Part shown: piece after piece, positions 13,461 through 20,065 of the stretch
How the letters are laid out: every line of letters begins with the position of its first letter
How positions within the stretch are numbered: the stretch's first letter is position 1
Assembly: GCA_034434635.1 (NCBI GenBank)
Contig: DAOTYX010000067.1
Coordinates: forward strand, 1 to 20,065
Reading direction: 5' to 3'
Origin: DAOTYX01 sp034434635
GTDB lineage: Bacteria; Chloroflexota; Anaerolineae; B4-G1; DUEL01
DNA: 20,065 nucleotides
The notes under the pieces: generated by a model
Database searches by the model: none
The model's input: only the letters and a program-made list of their open reading frames with translations
Told to the model about the DNA's origin: nothing
Position numbers and translations under genes: made by a program

Positions 13461-13483
13461 CGGGTAGGAAACCACCCCGCTAT
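13457..13483. terminator. Palindrome containing both convergent stop codons
   Basis: ATAGCGGG (13457-13464) pairs with CCCGCTAT (13476-13483). The plus-strand stop TAG (13458-13460) lies in one arm and the minus-strand stop (13480-13482) in the other. It is symmetric and could end or protect both transcripts, but there is no T tract on either side. Confidence 0.5.
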
Positions 13484-14538
13484 CGCCACCCCGCCACATA
13501 GAAGGCCAGGTAGGCCGGCATCATCGCCGACCAGTAGCCGTCGCTGTGGTTGCCCTCGCCCTCGGTGTACTCGTGGACCACGCCCTGGGCCTGTAGCGCC
13601 TCGTGGAGGCGGCGTACGCCGTTGCGCGCCCAGTCGGTGTTCCCGGCGTCCAGCCAGATGCGCTGCAAGTGCAGCCCCGGCTCCGTCACCAGGTTGTACG
13701 GGTCATATTGCGGCAGGGGGTAGTTCACCGAGAGCGCGGCGCTGTGTGCCCCCACCACGGCGAACAGGTCGGTGTGACGGAAGCCGATCTCCAGCGACCA
13801 GACGCCGCCGCGGGAGATGCCGCCGATGGCCCGCCCTTCGCGCGTCGCCAGAGTGCGGTAGGTGCGGTCAATGTAGGGCAGCAACTCGTTGACGATCAGC
13901 CCCTCCACGGACCAATCGCCGCCGCTGGTGTTGACGTAGATGTTCTGCGGATCACCGTTGGGCATGACGATGATGAACGGGGGGTAAGCCCCGGAGAGGA
14001 TGCCGGCATCGGCGACCTCGTCCACCCCCAGGCGATCCCAGTGACTCTCGTCGTAAGGGTAGCCGTGCAGCACGTAGAGGACGGGATAGGATTGACCGGA
14101 GGTGTCGTAGCCGGGCGGCAGGTAGATGCGATAGGTCGCCTGCCGTCCCAGCACCTGGCTGGGGAAGGAGCCAGCCTCCACGCGCCCGCTGAGGGAGACG
14201 GCGCGGCTGCTGGTGAGCGGGACGGAGAGGGTCAGCGTCGCGGTGACTTCCAGCGTGGCCGTCGGCGGAGTGGCTGTAGGCAGCGGGGTGGCGGTCGCTG
14301 TGGGCCGGGGGGTCGGTGTCGCGGTAGGCGTCGCCGTGGGCACAGGCGTGGACGTGGGCGTGGACGTGGGGGTGAACGTGGGGGTGGAAACAGGCGTCAC
14401 CGTCGGCGTGGCGCTGAGCAGCACGACCAGGGTCGGCGGCTCATAGGCGTGCGACGGCGCGCTGCTGCAACCGGCCAGCCACAGCATAACCAGCAGCAAT
14501 CCCAGGCGGTAGGCAACGGTAGCCCTTGTAGATGACAT
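13480..14538 (-). CDS. Esterase-family alpha/beta hydrolase lipoprotein
   Basis: A 352-residue lipoprotein with lipobox LAGC (Cys24) after a hydrophobic N-terminus. A long Thr/Pro/Ser linker (about 44-96) precedes the enzyme domain. That domain matches the esterase D/enterochelin-esterase group: YRIYLPPGYD (136-145), YPVLYVLHGYPYDESHW, nucleophile elbow GGISRGG with Ser242, a candidate acid at D297 or D302 (LDAGNTDW), and His331 (GEGNHSDGYW). It would hydrolyse ester bonds outside the cell, at the membrane surface; carbohydrate esters (feruloyl or acetyl) or siderophore-type esters are possible, but the substrate is not readable. The ATG at 14538 with GAAGGA just upstream is chosen over an in-frame extension to 14649, which runs across the promoter. 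The repetitive linker makes a long false Val/Gly reading frame on the plus strand. Confidence 0.9.
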   Translation of the reverse strand: MSSTRATVAYRLGLLLVMLWLAGCSSAPSHAYEPPTLVVLLSATPTVTPVSTPTFTPTSTPTSTPVPTATPTATPTPRPTATATPLPTATPPTATLEVTATLTLSVPLTSSRAVSLSGRVEAGSFPSQVLGRQATYRIYLPPGYDTSGQSYPVLYVLHGYPYDESHWDRLGVDEVADAGILSGAYPPFIIVMPNGDPQNIYVNTSGGDWSVEGLIVNELLPYIDRTYRTLATREGRAIGGISRGGVWSLEIGFRHTDLFAVVGAHSAALSVNYPLPQYDPYNLVTEPGLHLQRIWLDAGNTDWARNGVRRLHEALQAQGVVHEYTEGEGNHSDGYWSAMMPAYLAFYVAGWR

Positions 14539-14581
14539 AGCGGTCCTTCGGTTGTGGTTCGAGAATCGGATGTGCCGACTG

Positions 14582-14610
14582 AGCATACCACACCTTGCCT
14601 GACTGGGCAA
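14582..14610 (-). promoter_or_regulatory. Candidate promoter of the esterase gene with overlapping 7-bp palindrome
   Basis: Read on the minus strand: TTGCCC (14605-14610), a 17-bp spacer, TATGCT (14582-14587); each box matches four of six consensus bases. The palindrome CCTTGCC-TGACTG-GGCAAGG (14593-14612) covers the -35 box and half the spacer, the right place for an operator. Both calls are moderate. Confidence 0.45.
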
Positions 14611-14663
14611 GGGACGGTTCCTGCGCTTCGGGCAGGAGTCTGGCCGCACTCAAGGCATGGCGG

Positions 14664-14701
14664 CCTTCGACCCCGCTCAGGCCGCCGGACGGAGTCGAAG
14701 G
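14664..14701. repeat. 12-bp imperfect inverted repeat (CCTTCGAC...GTCGAAGG)
   Basis: Arms 14664-14675 and 14690-14701 match at 11 of 12 positions around a 14-base centre. TTCGACTCCGCTCAGG-like words of this kind are, from memory, common dispersed intergenic elements. The element lies about 60 bases before the giant protease start; apart from it and the esterase promoter, nothing firm was seen in the 14539-14762 gap. Confidence 0.7.
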
Positions 14702-14762
14702 GCGCGGCTGATGAGCAAAAGGGAGATCGGCTGGTGTCCAATACAACAGGGGAGGTGTTGAG

Positions 14763-17700
14763 GTGATCAGAAACGTTGTGCGTCCTTTCTGCTTGCTGCT
14801 CGTTTTGGGATTACTGCTCTCGTTTCTCCTGGCAGTCCCAACCACCGCTTCCGGGCCACAGCCGCCGGGCTCCGGGGCGTTGCCCGCCTGGTGGACTCCT
14901 CCTCCCCCGCCGGGAGCAGGCGATGCCCGGCAGCGGCCAGTGTCGGAAGAGGCCCGCTCCCGCCCCTTCGGCATTGCCCTCACCACCGAAGCGGCAACCT
15001 ATCCACCTGCTCCTGCCAGCATGGAGGGCTCTTCTGTCACCACCACCGACGGCTACATCCCTGGCGGCACGCTCACGATGTGCTTCGTCGCGGCCAACGG
15101 CTCGCCGGATATAGAGTGGGCGACCCAGGTGGGGTTGCAGTTCCCCGACGACTGGACGCTGGCCTGCGCCTGGCAGGATGCCAATGACTCCTACGGCCAC
15201 CCGGCCGCTTTCACCTGTTCGGCCTTCTCTAACACCGTCTCCTACGACGACAGCGACGGCGAGGGGGGCGAGATCTATGACGGGGCGACCTGGGGCTTCT
15301 GCCTGGACGTGACCGCGCCCGCCGCCGCTTCTGGCGTCCAGCCGGTGCAGTGGCAGATCACCGGTGACCAGTATGGCAGCCCGCCGCACACAGTCACCGG
15401 CACGTTGCAGATCAACGAACTGCCCACCGGCGTCTATCTTCTGCCGGAGAGCCTGACAGCCTCCGGCTGCAGCGGTCTCCCACAGACGCATACCCTCCGT
15501 CTGCTCAACCACACCGGCGCCAACGGCACTTTCGACCTGACCTACGCGCTGGACCATCCTGCCTACGGTAGCCTGAGCGGACCGGCCACGGTGCAGGCGG
15601 ACGAGGGCCAGAGCACGCCGTTCACCGTCACCATCACCCCCAACCTGTGCCTGCCCAACCTGCTCCCCGTCACCGGCAGCGTCATCGCCAGCGGCAACGG
15701 CTACAGCGATGCCACGGTCATCACCAAGACCGTGCGCACCGGCAGTTACTGGCAACTGGAGACGCCGCACCCCTACGGGCTGTTCGACTGGGTGGTGGAG
15801 AGCGCGGTGGACCCGGATGACGGGCAGGAGTACCTCTACGTCACCGGCGGCAACGTCACGCCGATGTTCCGCTATGACCCGCGCACCCGCAGTTGGGCGA
15901 CCCTGGCCAGCGCCCCGGACTTCCTGTACGACGCTGGCGACGGCGTGGCTTACAACGGTCACATCTACGCCCGCACCGATGGCCAGGCCAACACGAGGGG
16001 ACGGCTGTTCGACTACGACATCGCCAACGACTCCTGGAGCACCACCCCTGTACCCCGCACCGTCACCGATCGGATGTGGTACGAGGCGGTGGAGTTGGAC
16101 GGATGGATTTACTTCATCGGCGGCTTGGCGGATGGCGGCTGGACGGCGAGCGCCGAGGTCAACCGCTATAACCCCTCCACACGGGTCTGGCAGAGCGTGG
16201 CCTCGCTCATCACCCCGCGCTTCCTGGCTATGTCCTGGGTCTACAACGGCCGCATCTACGTCGCCGGTGGTGTGGATGGCTCGAACCTGCTCTCCTCTAC
16301 CGAGGTCTACGATCCCGCCACCAACACCTGGACCGAGGACGCAGAGCAGTTCGCCCCGCTACCAACTGCCTGGCTGGGCGCCGCCGATGCCATCCGTAAC
16401 GGCGATGAACTGTGGATGATGGGCGGCTACAGCGGCGGCTTCACCGCTGAGACGCTCTACTGGACCCCTGCTGACAACACCTGGCACGCCGGCCCGGCGC
16501 TGCTGCAGGACGCTTCCCAGGCCGAGGCGGATGCGCTGCTGGGCGACCTGTATGTCATCGGCGGCTTCAACGGCGCGTGGCTCAACACCAATCAGCACCT
16601 CATCGTCTGCCCGCAGTGCGACCAGATGGGCTGGCTGGAGGGGCATGTCCGTGACTACGACGACGTCAACGCTCCCTGCCACAACGCCACCGTGCACATC
16701 GAGCCGGGCAACCTGGACGTGGCGGTGGGTGCTGACGGCTACTACTCCACAACCCTGGTGCCGTTCGATCTCTACCAGGTGACTGGCCGCGCTGCCGGCT
16801 ACCCTGAACCCGACGGCCCGCATACCGTGAGCGTTCAGAATGGGCAGGGAACGACGCAGGAATTCATCCTCCACCGCCCCGACGTCGCCGTGGCCCCGTC
16901 CGCCCTGAACGCACAGGCCGTTGCTACCTCGACGGTCACCGCCACCCTCACCATCAGCAACGTCGGCGACCGGCCGCTGGATTACGAGATCCGCGAGGCC
17001 CCGTACCGCGAAGCGGCGCGCCTTGCCGAGGCGCGCGCCTACCAGCAGATGCCGGCAGTGATCGGCGTGGACCCCTTCCTCGCCCGCCAGTTTGCTGCCG
17101 CGACCACCGACGCCCGCATCGGTTTCTTCATCGCCTTCAGCGAGACCGCTGACCTCTCGCCCGCCTACAGCATGAACTGGCACGACCGTGGCGTCTTCGT
17201 GGTGCAGGCGTTGCAGCAGGCCGCCGAGCGCGCTCAACGTCGGGTGCGCGCCTGGCTGGACGCCCGCGGCATCCCCTACACTTCCTACTGGATCAACAAC
17301 ACGATCTTTGTCACCGCCGATCAGGCCACGATGAACGCGCTGGCCGCCTTCCCCGAGGTGAGCGGCTTCATGGCCAATCACACCTATCATGTCCTGCCCG
17401 TCACCCCGGCACAGGTCAGCCCGCTTGCGCCGCTGGCCCCTGCCTACCCGTGGAACATCACCTTCCCGCAGGCCGACCGCGTCCACACCGAATTGGGGTT
17501 GCGTGGTGAGGGCATCGTCGTCGGCGGGATGGACACCGGGGTCGAGTACACCCATCCGGGGTTGGTGCGGAATTACCGTGGTTGCCTGAACCCGCCTGCC
17601 TGTACCCTCTTCGACCACACCTACTCCTGGTACAACCCCGGCGCGGACGAGTGCGGCGGCGGCGCGCCGTGCGACACCGACGGCCACGGCACCGCCACCA

Positions 17701-20065
17701 CCGGCATTATGGCTGGCGACGACGACCCGGCGCTGCCAGATGGCGCCTGGATCGGCATGGCCCCCGACGCGCAGTGGATCCACTGCCTGGGCCTGCCCTA
17801 CGGCAGCGGCTACGACACGGAACTGAACGCCTGCGCGCAGTGGTTCCTGGCCCCCGGCGGCGACCCGGATATGCGTCCCAGCGTGGTCAACCACTCCTGG
17901 GGCTCCTGGTCGCCCAACGACTGCGGCGGCAACTGGTTTGCCCCGGCGCTGCAGGCCTACCGCGCCGCCGACATCCTCCCCGCCTTCGCCGCCGGCAACG
18001 TGGGCGACTGGGTCAGCCCGCTGCACTGCTCCGCCAGCACTCCGCCGGCCAACAACACCGATCCCCTGGGTAACCCGCTGGCCTTCGCCAGCGGCGCACA
18101 CGGCAGCGACGGCTCCATTGACTACTACTCCAGCGGCGGCCCCAACGCCTGCAACCCCAGCCGCCTCTTCCCCGACGTGGCTTCACCAGGGCTGGGTTCC
18201 TGCACCACCGGCCTTGGCGGCACCTACAACTGCTCCTTCAGCGGCACGTCGTCGGCCAGCCCGCACACCGCTGGCTGCGTCGCTCTGGTGCGCCAGGCTA
18301 ACCCCGACCTGACGGTGGCAGAGGTGGAGCAGGCCATCCGCGACGCTGCCAACGACGTGGACGATGGTTGCGGCACCCCCGGCGAGTCCGCTGACTGGAA
18401 CAACATCTACGGCGAGGGGTTGCTCGACTGCTACGAGGCGGTCGAATCCGTCTACGGCGCGGACATCCCCTGGCTGGCGGTCTCCCCCATCACCGGCACC
18501 CTGCCTCAGGATGGCCAGCAGCGGGTCGAGGTTTCCTTCACCTGCGACTACACCGCCAGCATCCAGGCTCAGCCGCTGCGCGCCGTCCTGCGCGTGCGCA
18601 GCAACGACCCGTGCCAGCGCATAACCGATGTGCCGGTGCAGTTCTTCTGCAGCGGCGAGAACCCCACACCGATGTGGGAGAAGCAGGTGTGGGTCAACGG
18701 CGAGCGGGTCGAGCCGGTGGATGGGCCGCATACGGTCCGGCCTGAGGACACGGTGACGGTGGTGGACTATGTCGGCGCGGTCTTCTCGACCACCATCACC
18801 GCCACGCTGAGCGAAGCGTGGGGCGATGCGCTGGCCCTGGTCGGCTATGACACTGGCGGCGTGGGCACAGTGGTCACTGATGAGCATAGCCTCGTCTGGA
18901 CCCTCGACGGGGTTGCCCCCAATACCCGCTACGCCATCACCAAGACCTTTGCCCTGCAGTACGGCGCGTGGGTGACCGACACGATCGCCGAGCATCTCGT
19001 CATCGCTGGCGCGGCGCAGCAACCGGCCGACATGGCGGTGGCCTTTACGCGATACGTCCCCGCCATCCAACTGGAGAAGGACGGGCCGGCTACGGCGCTG
19101 AACCACTCCGTCATCCCGCTGACCCTGACCCTGTCCAGCGATGGCTACTTCCGCCGCAGCATAGCGCTGACCGACGCCCTGCCCGCCGGCATGGCCTATG
19201 CGGGTGGCCTCACCGCCACCTACGGCCGCGCCTGGGAGGAGGGCAACGTCATCCACTGGACCGGCTACACGCAGACGCAGGGCGCGGCGGACATCCGCGT
19301 GGGCGTGCTCTCGCCCGATAGCGACGTGCAGGACCTGGTGGACCTGCTCGACGGCTTCAGCGGGATCGCTGCCGAACGCATCACGGGCGACCTGGGCAGC
19401 ATGACCCTGGCCAGTCTGCTCCCCTACGATCTCATTGTCGCCACCAACAACTATCGCTGGAGCGATGCGGGCGGCAACCCGAACATCGGCAACATCCTGG
19501 CCGACTACGTGGATACTGGCGGCGCGCTCATCATCGCCGACTACGCCTGGGATCACCTGGGCTGGCAACTGACCGGCCGGCTGATGAGCGCGGGGTACAC
19601 TCCCTATGATACCTCCCTGGGAGACCTGGGCAGCACATCACTGGGCGACTATGACACGACCCATCCGGTGATGGAGGGTGTGACTTCCCTCGCTGCCTCC
19701 GGCAACGTCGCCCATCAGATGCTGCCCCTGGCGGCTGATGCTACCTGGATTGCGGACTGGAGCGATGAGACGCCATGCGTCTACGCCCAGGGCGACCGCG
19801 TGCTTGGCTACAACTTCCTGCTCGACTGGTCGGATGTGGGTTGGCCCTGGTCAGGGGATGTGCCGCGGCTGCTGGAGAACTCTATCCACTGGCTGATCGG
19901 CAACTCCGCGCCACCCATGCCGGCCACGGTGACGATCCGCTTCAACGCCCGGGTGTTCGGTCAGGCCGGGCAGGCCATCCGCAACCGTGCCCTGGTGGAC
20001 TGGGGCACCGATCAAACCGCTGACATTCACGAAGTCACCCTCTTCGGCAGGTCGGTCTACCTGCC
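14763..20065 (+). CDS. Giant secreted S8 (subtilisin-like) protease with kelch propeller, ASH/DUF11-type and amidotransferase-like domains; 3' end beyond the window
   Basis: One uninterrupted frame of at least 1767 codons, not stopped by the window end. Residues 1-30 form a signal peptide. Two beta-rich domains follow, then six kelch-type units (about 339-620, recurring YVTGG, YFIGG, YVAGG, MMGG and YVIGG followed by YDP...W). Next are a carboxypeptidase-regulatory-like domain (GWLEGHVRDYDD, from about 622), an ASH-like domain (TLTISNVGDRPLDYEI) and a prodomain-like segment. The S8 catalytic domain spans about 898-1231, with Asp924 (GGMDTGVE), His975 (DGHGTATTG), Asn1079 (AAGNVGD) and Ser1163 (SGTSSASPH), all intact. 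Beta domains and an apparently split DUF11-like domain complete the visible part. GTG at 14763 is chosen for GGGGAGG at 14748-14754 and the signal peptide right after it. An extracellular protease, probably for polymer degradation or surface processing; the anchor is outside the window. Confidence 0.92.
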   Translation, partial: MIRNVVRPFCLLLVLGLLLSFLLAVPTTASGPQPPGSGALPAWWTPPPPPGAGDARQRPVSEEARSRPFGIALTTEAATYPPAPASMEGSSVTTTDGYIPGGTLTMCFVAANGSPDIEWATQVGLQFPDDWTLACAWQDANDSYGHPAAFTCSAFSNTVSYDDSDGEGGEIYDGATWGFCLDVTAPAAASGVQPVQWQITGDQYGSPPHTVTGTLQINELPTGVYLLPESLTASGCSGLPQTHTLRLLNHTGANGTFDLTYALDHPAYGSLSGPATVQADEGQSTPFTVTITPNLCLPNLLPVTGSVIASGNGYSDATVITKTVRTGSYWQLETPHPYGLFDWVVESAVDPDDGQEYLYVTGGNVTPMFRYDPRTRSWATLASAPDFLYDAGDGVAYNGHIYARTDGQANTRGRLFDYDIANDSWSTTPVPRTVTDRMWYEAVELDGWIYFIGGLADGGWTASAEVNRYNPSTRVWQSVASLITPRFLAMSWVYNGRIYVAGGVDGSNLLSSTEVYDPATNTWTEDAEQFAPLPTAWLGAADAIRNGDELWMMGGYSGGFTAETLYWTPADNTWHAGPALLQDASQAEADALLGDLYVIGGFNGAWLNTNQHLIVCPQCDQMGWLEGHVRDYDDVNAPCHNATVHIEPGNLDVAVGADGYYSTTLVPFDLYQVTGRAAGYPEPDGPHTVSVQNGQGTTQEFILHRPDVAVAPSALNAQAVATSTVTATLTISNVGDRPLDYEIREAPYREAARLAEARAYQQMPAVIGVDPFLARQFAAATTDARIGFFIAFSETADLSPAYSMNWHDRGVFVVQALQQAAERAQRRVRAWLDARGIPYTSYWINNTIFVTADQATMNALAAFPEVSGFMANHTYHVLPVTPAQVSPLAPLAPAYPWNITFPQADRVHTELGLRGEGIVVGGMDTGVEYTHPGLVRNYRGCLNPPACTLFDHTYSWYNPGADECGGGAPCDTDGHGTATTGIMAGDDDPALPDGAWIGMAPDAQWIHCLGLPYGSGYDTELNACAQWFLAPGGDPDMRPSVVNHSWGSWSPNDCGGNWFAPALQAYRAADILPAFAAGNVGDWVSPLHCSASTPPANNTDPLGNPLAFASGAHGSDGSIDYYSSGGPNACNPSRLFPDVASPGLGSCTTGLGGTYNCSFSGTSSASPHTAGCVALVRQANPDLTVAEVEQAIRDAANDVDDGCGTPGESADWNNIYGEGLLDCYEAVESVYGADIPWLAVSPITGTLPQDGQQRVEVSFTCDYTASIQAQPLRAVLRVRSNDPCQRITDVPVQFFCSGENPTPMWEKQVWVNGERVEPVDGPHTVRPEDTVTVVDYVGAVFSTTITATLSEAWGDALALVGYDTGGVGTVVTDEHSLVWTLDGVAPNTRYAITKTFALQYGAWVTDTIAEHLVIAGAAQQPADMAVAFTRYVPAIQLEKDGPATALNHSVIPLTLTLSSDGYFRRSIALTDALPAGMAYAGGLTATYGRAWEEGNVIHWTGYTQTQGAADIRVGVLSPDSDVQDLVDLLDGFSGIAAERITGDLGSMTLASLLPYDLIVATNNYRWSDAGGNPNIGNILADYVDTGGALIIADYAWDHLGWQLTGRLMSAGYTPYDTSLGDLGSTSLGDYDTTHPVMEGVTSLAASGNVAHQMLPLAADATWIADWSDETPCVYAQGDRVLGYNFLLDWSDVGWPWSGDVPRLLENSIHWLIGNSAPPMPATVTIRFNARVFGQAGQAIRNRALVDWGTDQTADIHEVTLFGRSVYL

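Noticed and set aside
14213..14446. Plus-strand Val/Gly repeat protein
   Set aside because: It is the complement of the Thr-Pro linker of the esterase lipoprotein, not an independent gene.
16359..18101. 580-codon minus-strand open frame inside the giant protease gene
   Set aside because: The opposite strand encodes kelch and S8 domains with intact catalytic residues; the minus frame has Val/Gly/Arg-rich low-complexity composition and no recognisable domain, a by-product of high G+C.
18183..19568. 461-codon minus-strand open frame near the right end
   Set aside because: It lies opposite the protease and C-terminal beta domains; no ribosome-binding site or domain was seen.

Overview
The window is G+C-rich DNA, densely packed with bacterial genes. 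The best guess for the source is a Chloroflexota (Anaerolineae-like) bacterium. That is inferred from several traits seen together: very large secreted subtilase/kelch/DUF11-type proteins, lipoproteins with long Thr-Pro linkers, a fused ADP-forming acyl-CoA synthetase, a VIT-vWA surface protein, an LPxSG-type tail, and many palindromic intergenic repeats. No rRNA, tRNA, CRISPR array, insertion sequence or phage gene was seen.

Left part (1-3855, + strand): the 3' part of an ABC-F ATPase gene overlaps coaE (dephospho-CoA kinase) by four bases. A lower-G+C two-gene cassette follows, with its own TATAAT promoter: a 65-residue protein and an overlapping MNT/AbiEii-like nucleotidyltransferase, looking like a toxin-antitoxin type pair. 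Then come a GNAT-like acyltransferase and a small two-helix membrane protein.

Middle (3861-8093): a minus-strand PlsC-like acyltransferase whose HX4D aspartate is replaced by glycine. A 41-bp inverted repeat lies between it and a divergent two-gene unit, an MFS transporter followed four bases later by a fused ADP-forming acyl-CoA synthetase.

B12-controlled region (8087-9535): a consensus extended -10 promoter, a complete cobalamin riboswitch and an intrinsic terminator stand before one gene. That gene encodes a secreted alpha/alpha-barrel-like protein (QxxDGG(F/W) repeats) ending in an LPESGG-hydrophobic-RRR sorting-type tail. This is the most interesting locus in the window: a candidate surface-displayed corrinoid-binding protein, recalling the barrel half of animal transcobalamin/intrinsic factor.

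Cell-surface region (9681-20065): a VIT-vWA membrane-anchored protein, a DUF3048/YerB-like lipoprotein, and a convergent esterase lipoprotein whose stop codon shares a palindrome with the DUF3048 stop. Last is a giant secreted protein (at least 1767 codons, running off the right end) with N-terminal beta-rich domains, a six-unit kelch propeller, a subtilisin-type S8 protease domain with intact Asp/His/Asn/Ser, and a DUF11-like domain apparently split by an inserted amidotransferase/ThuA-like domain. From position 8438 rightwards every gene encodes an exported protein, so this half looks like a surface-function neighbourhood.
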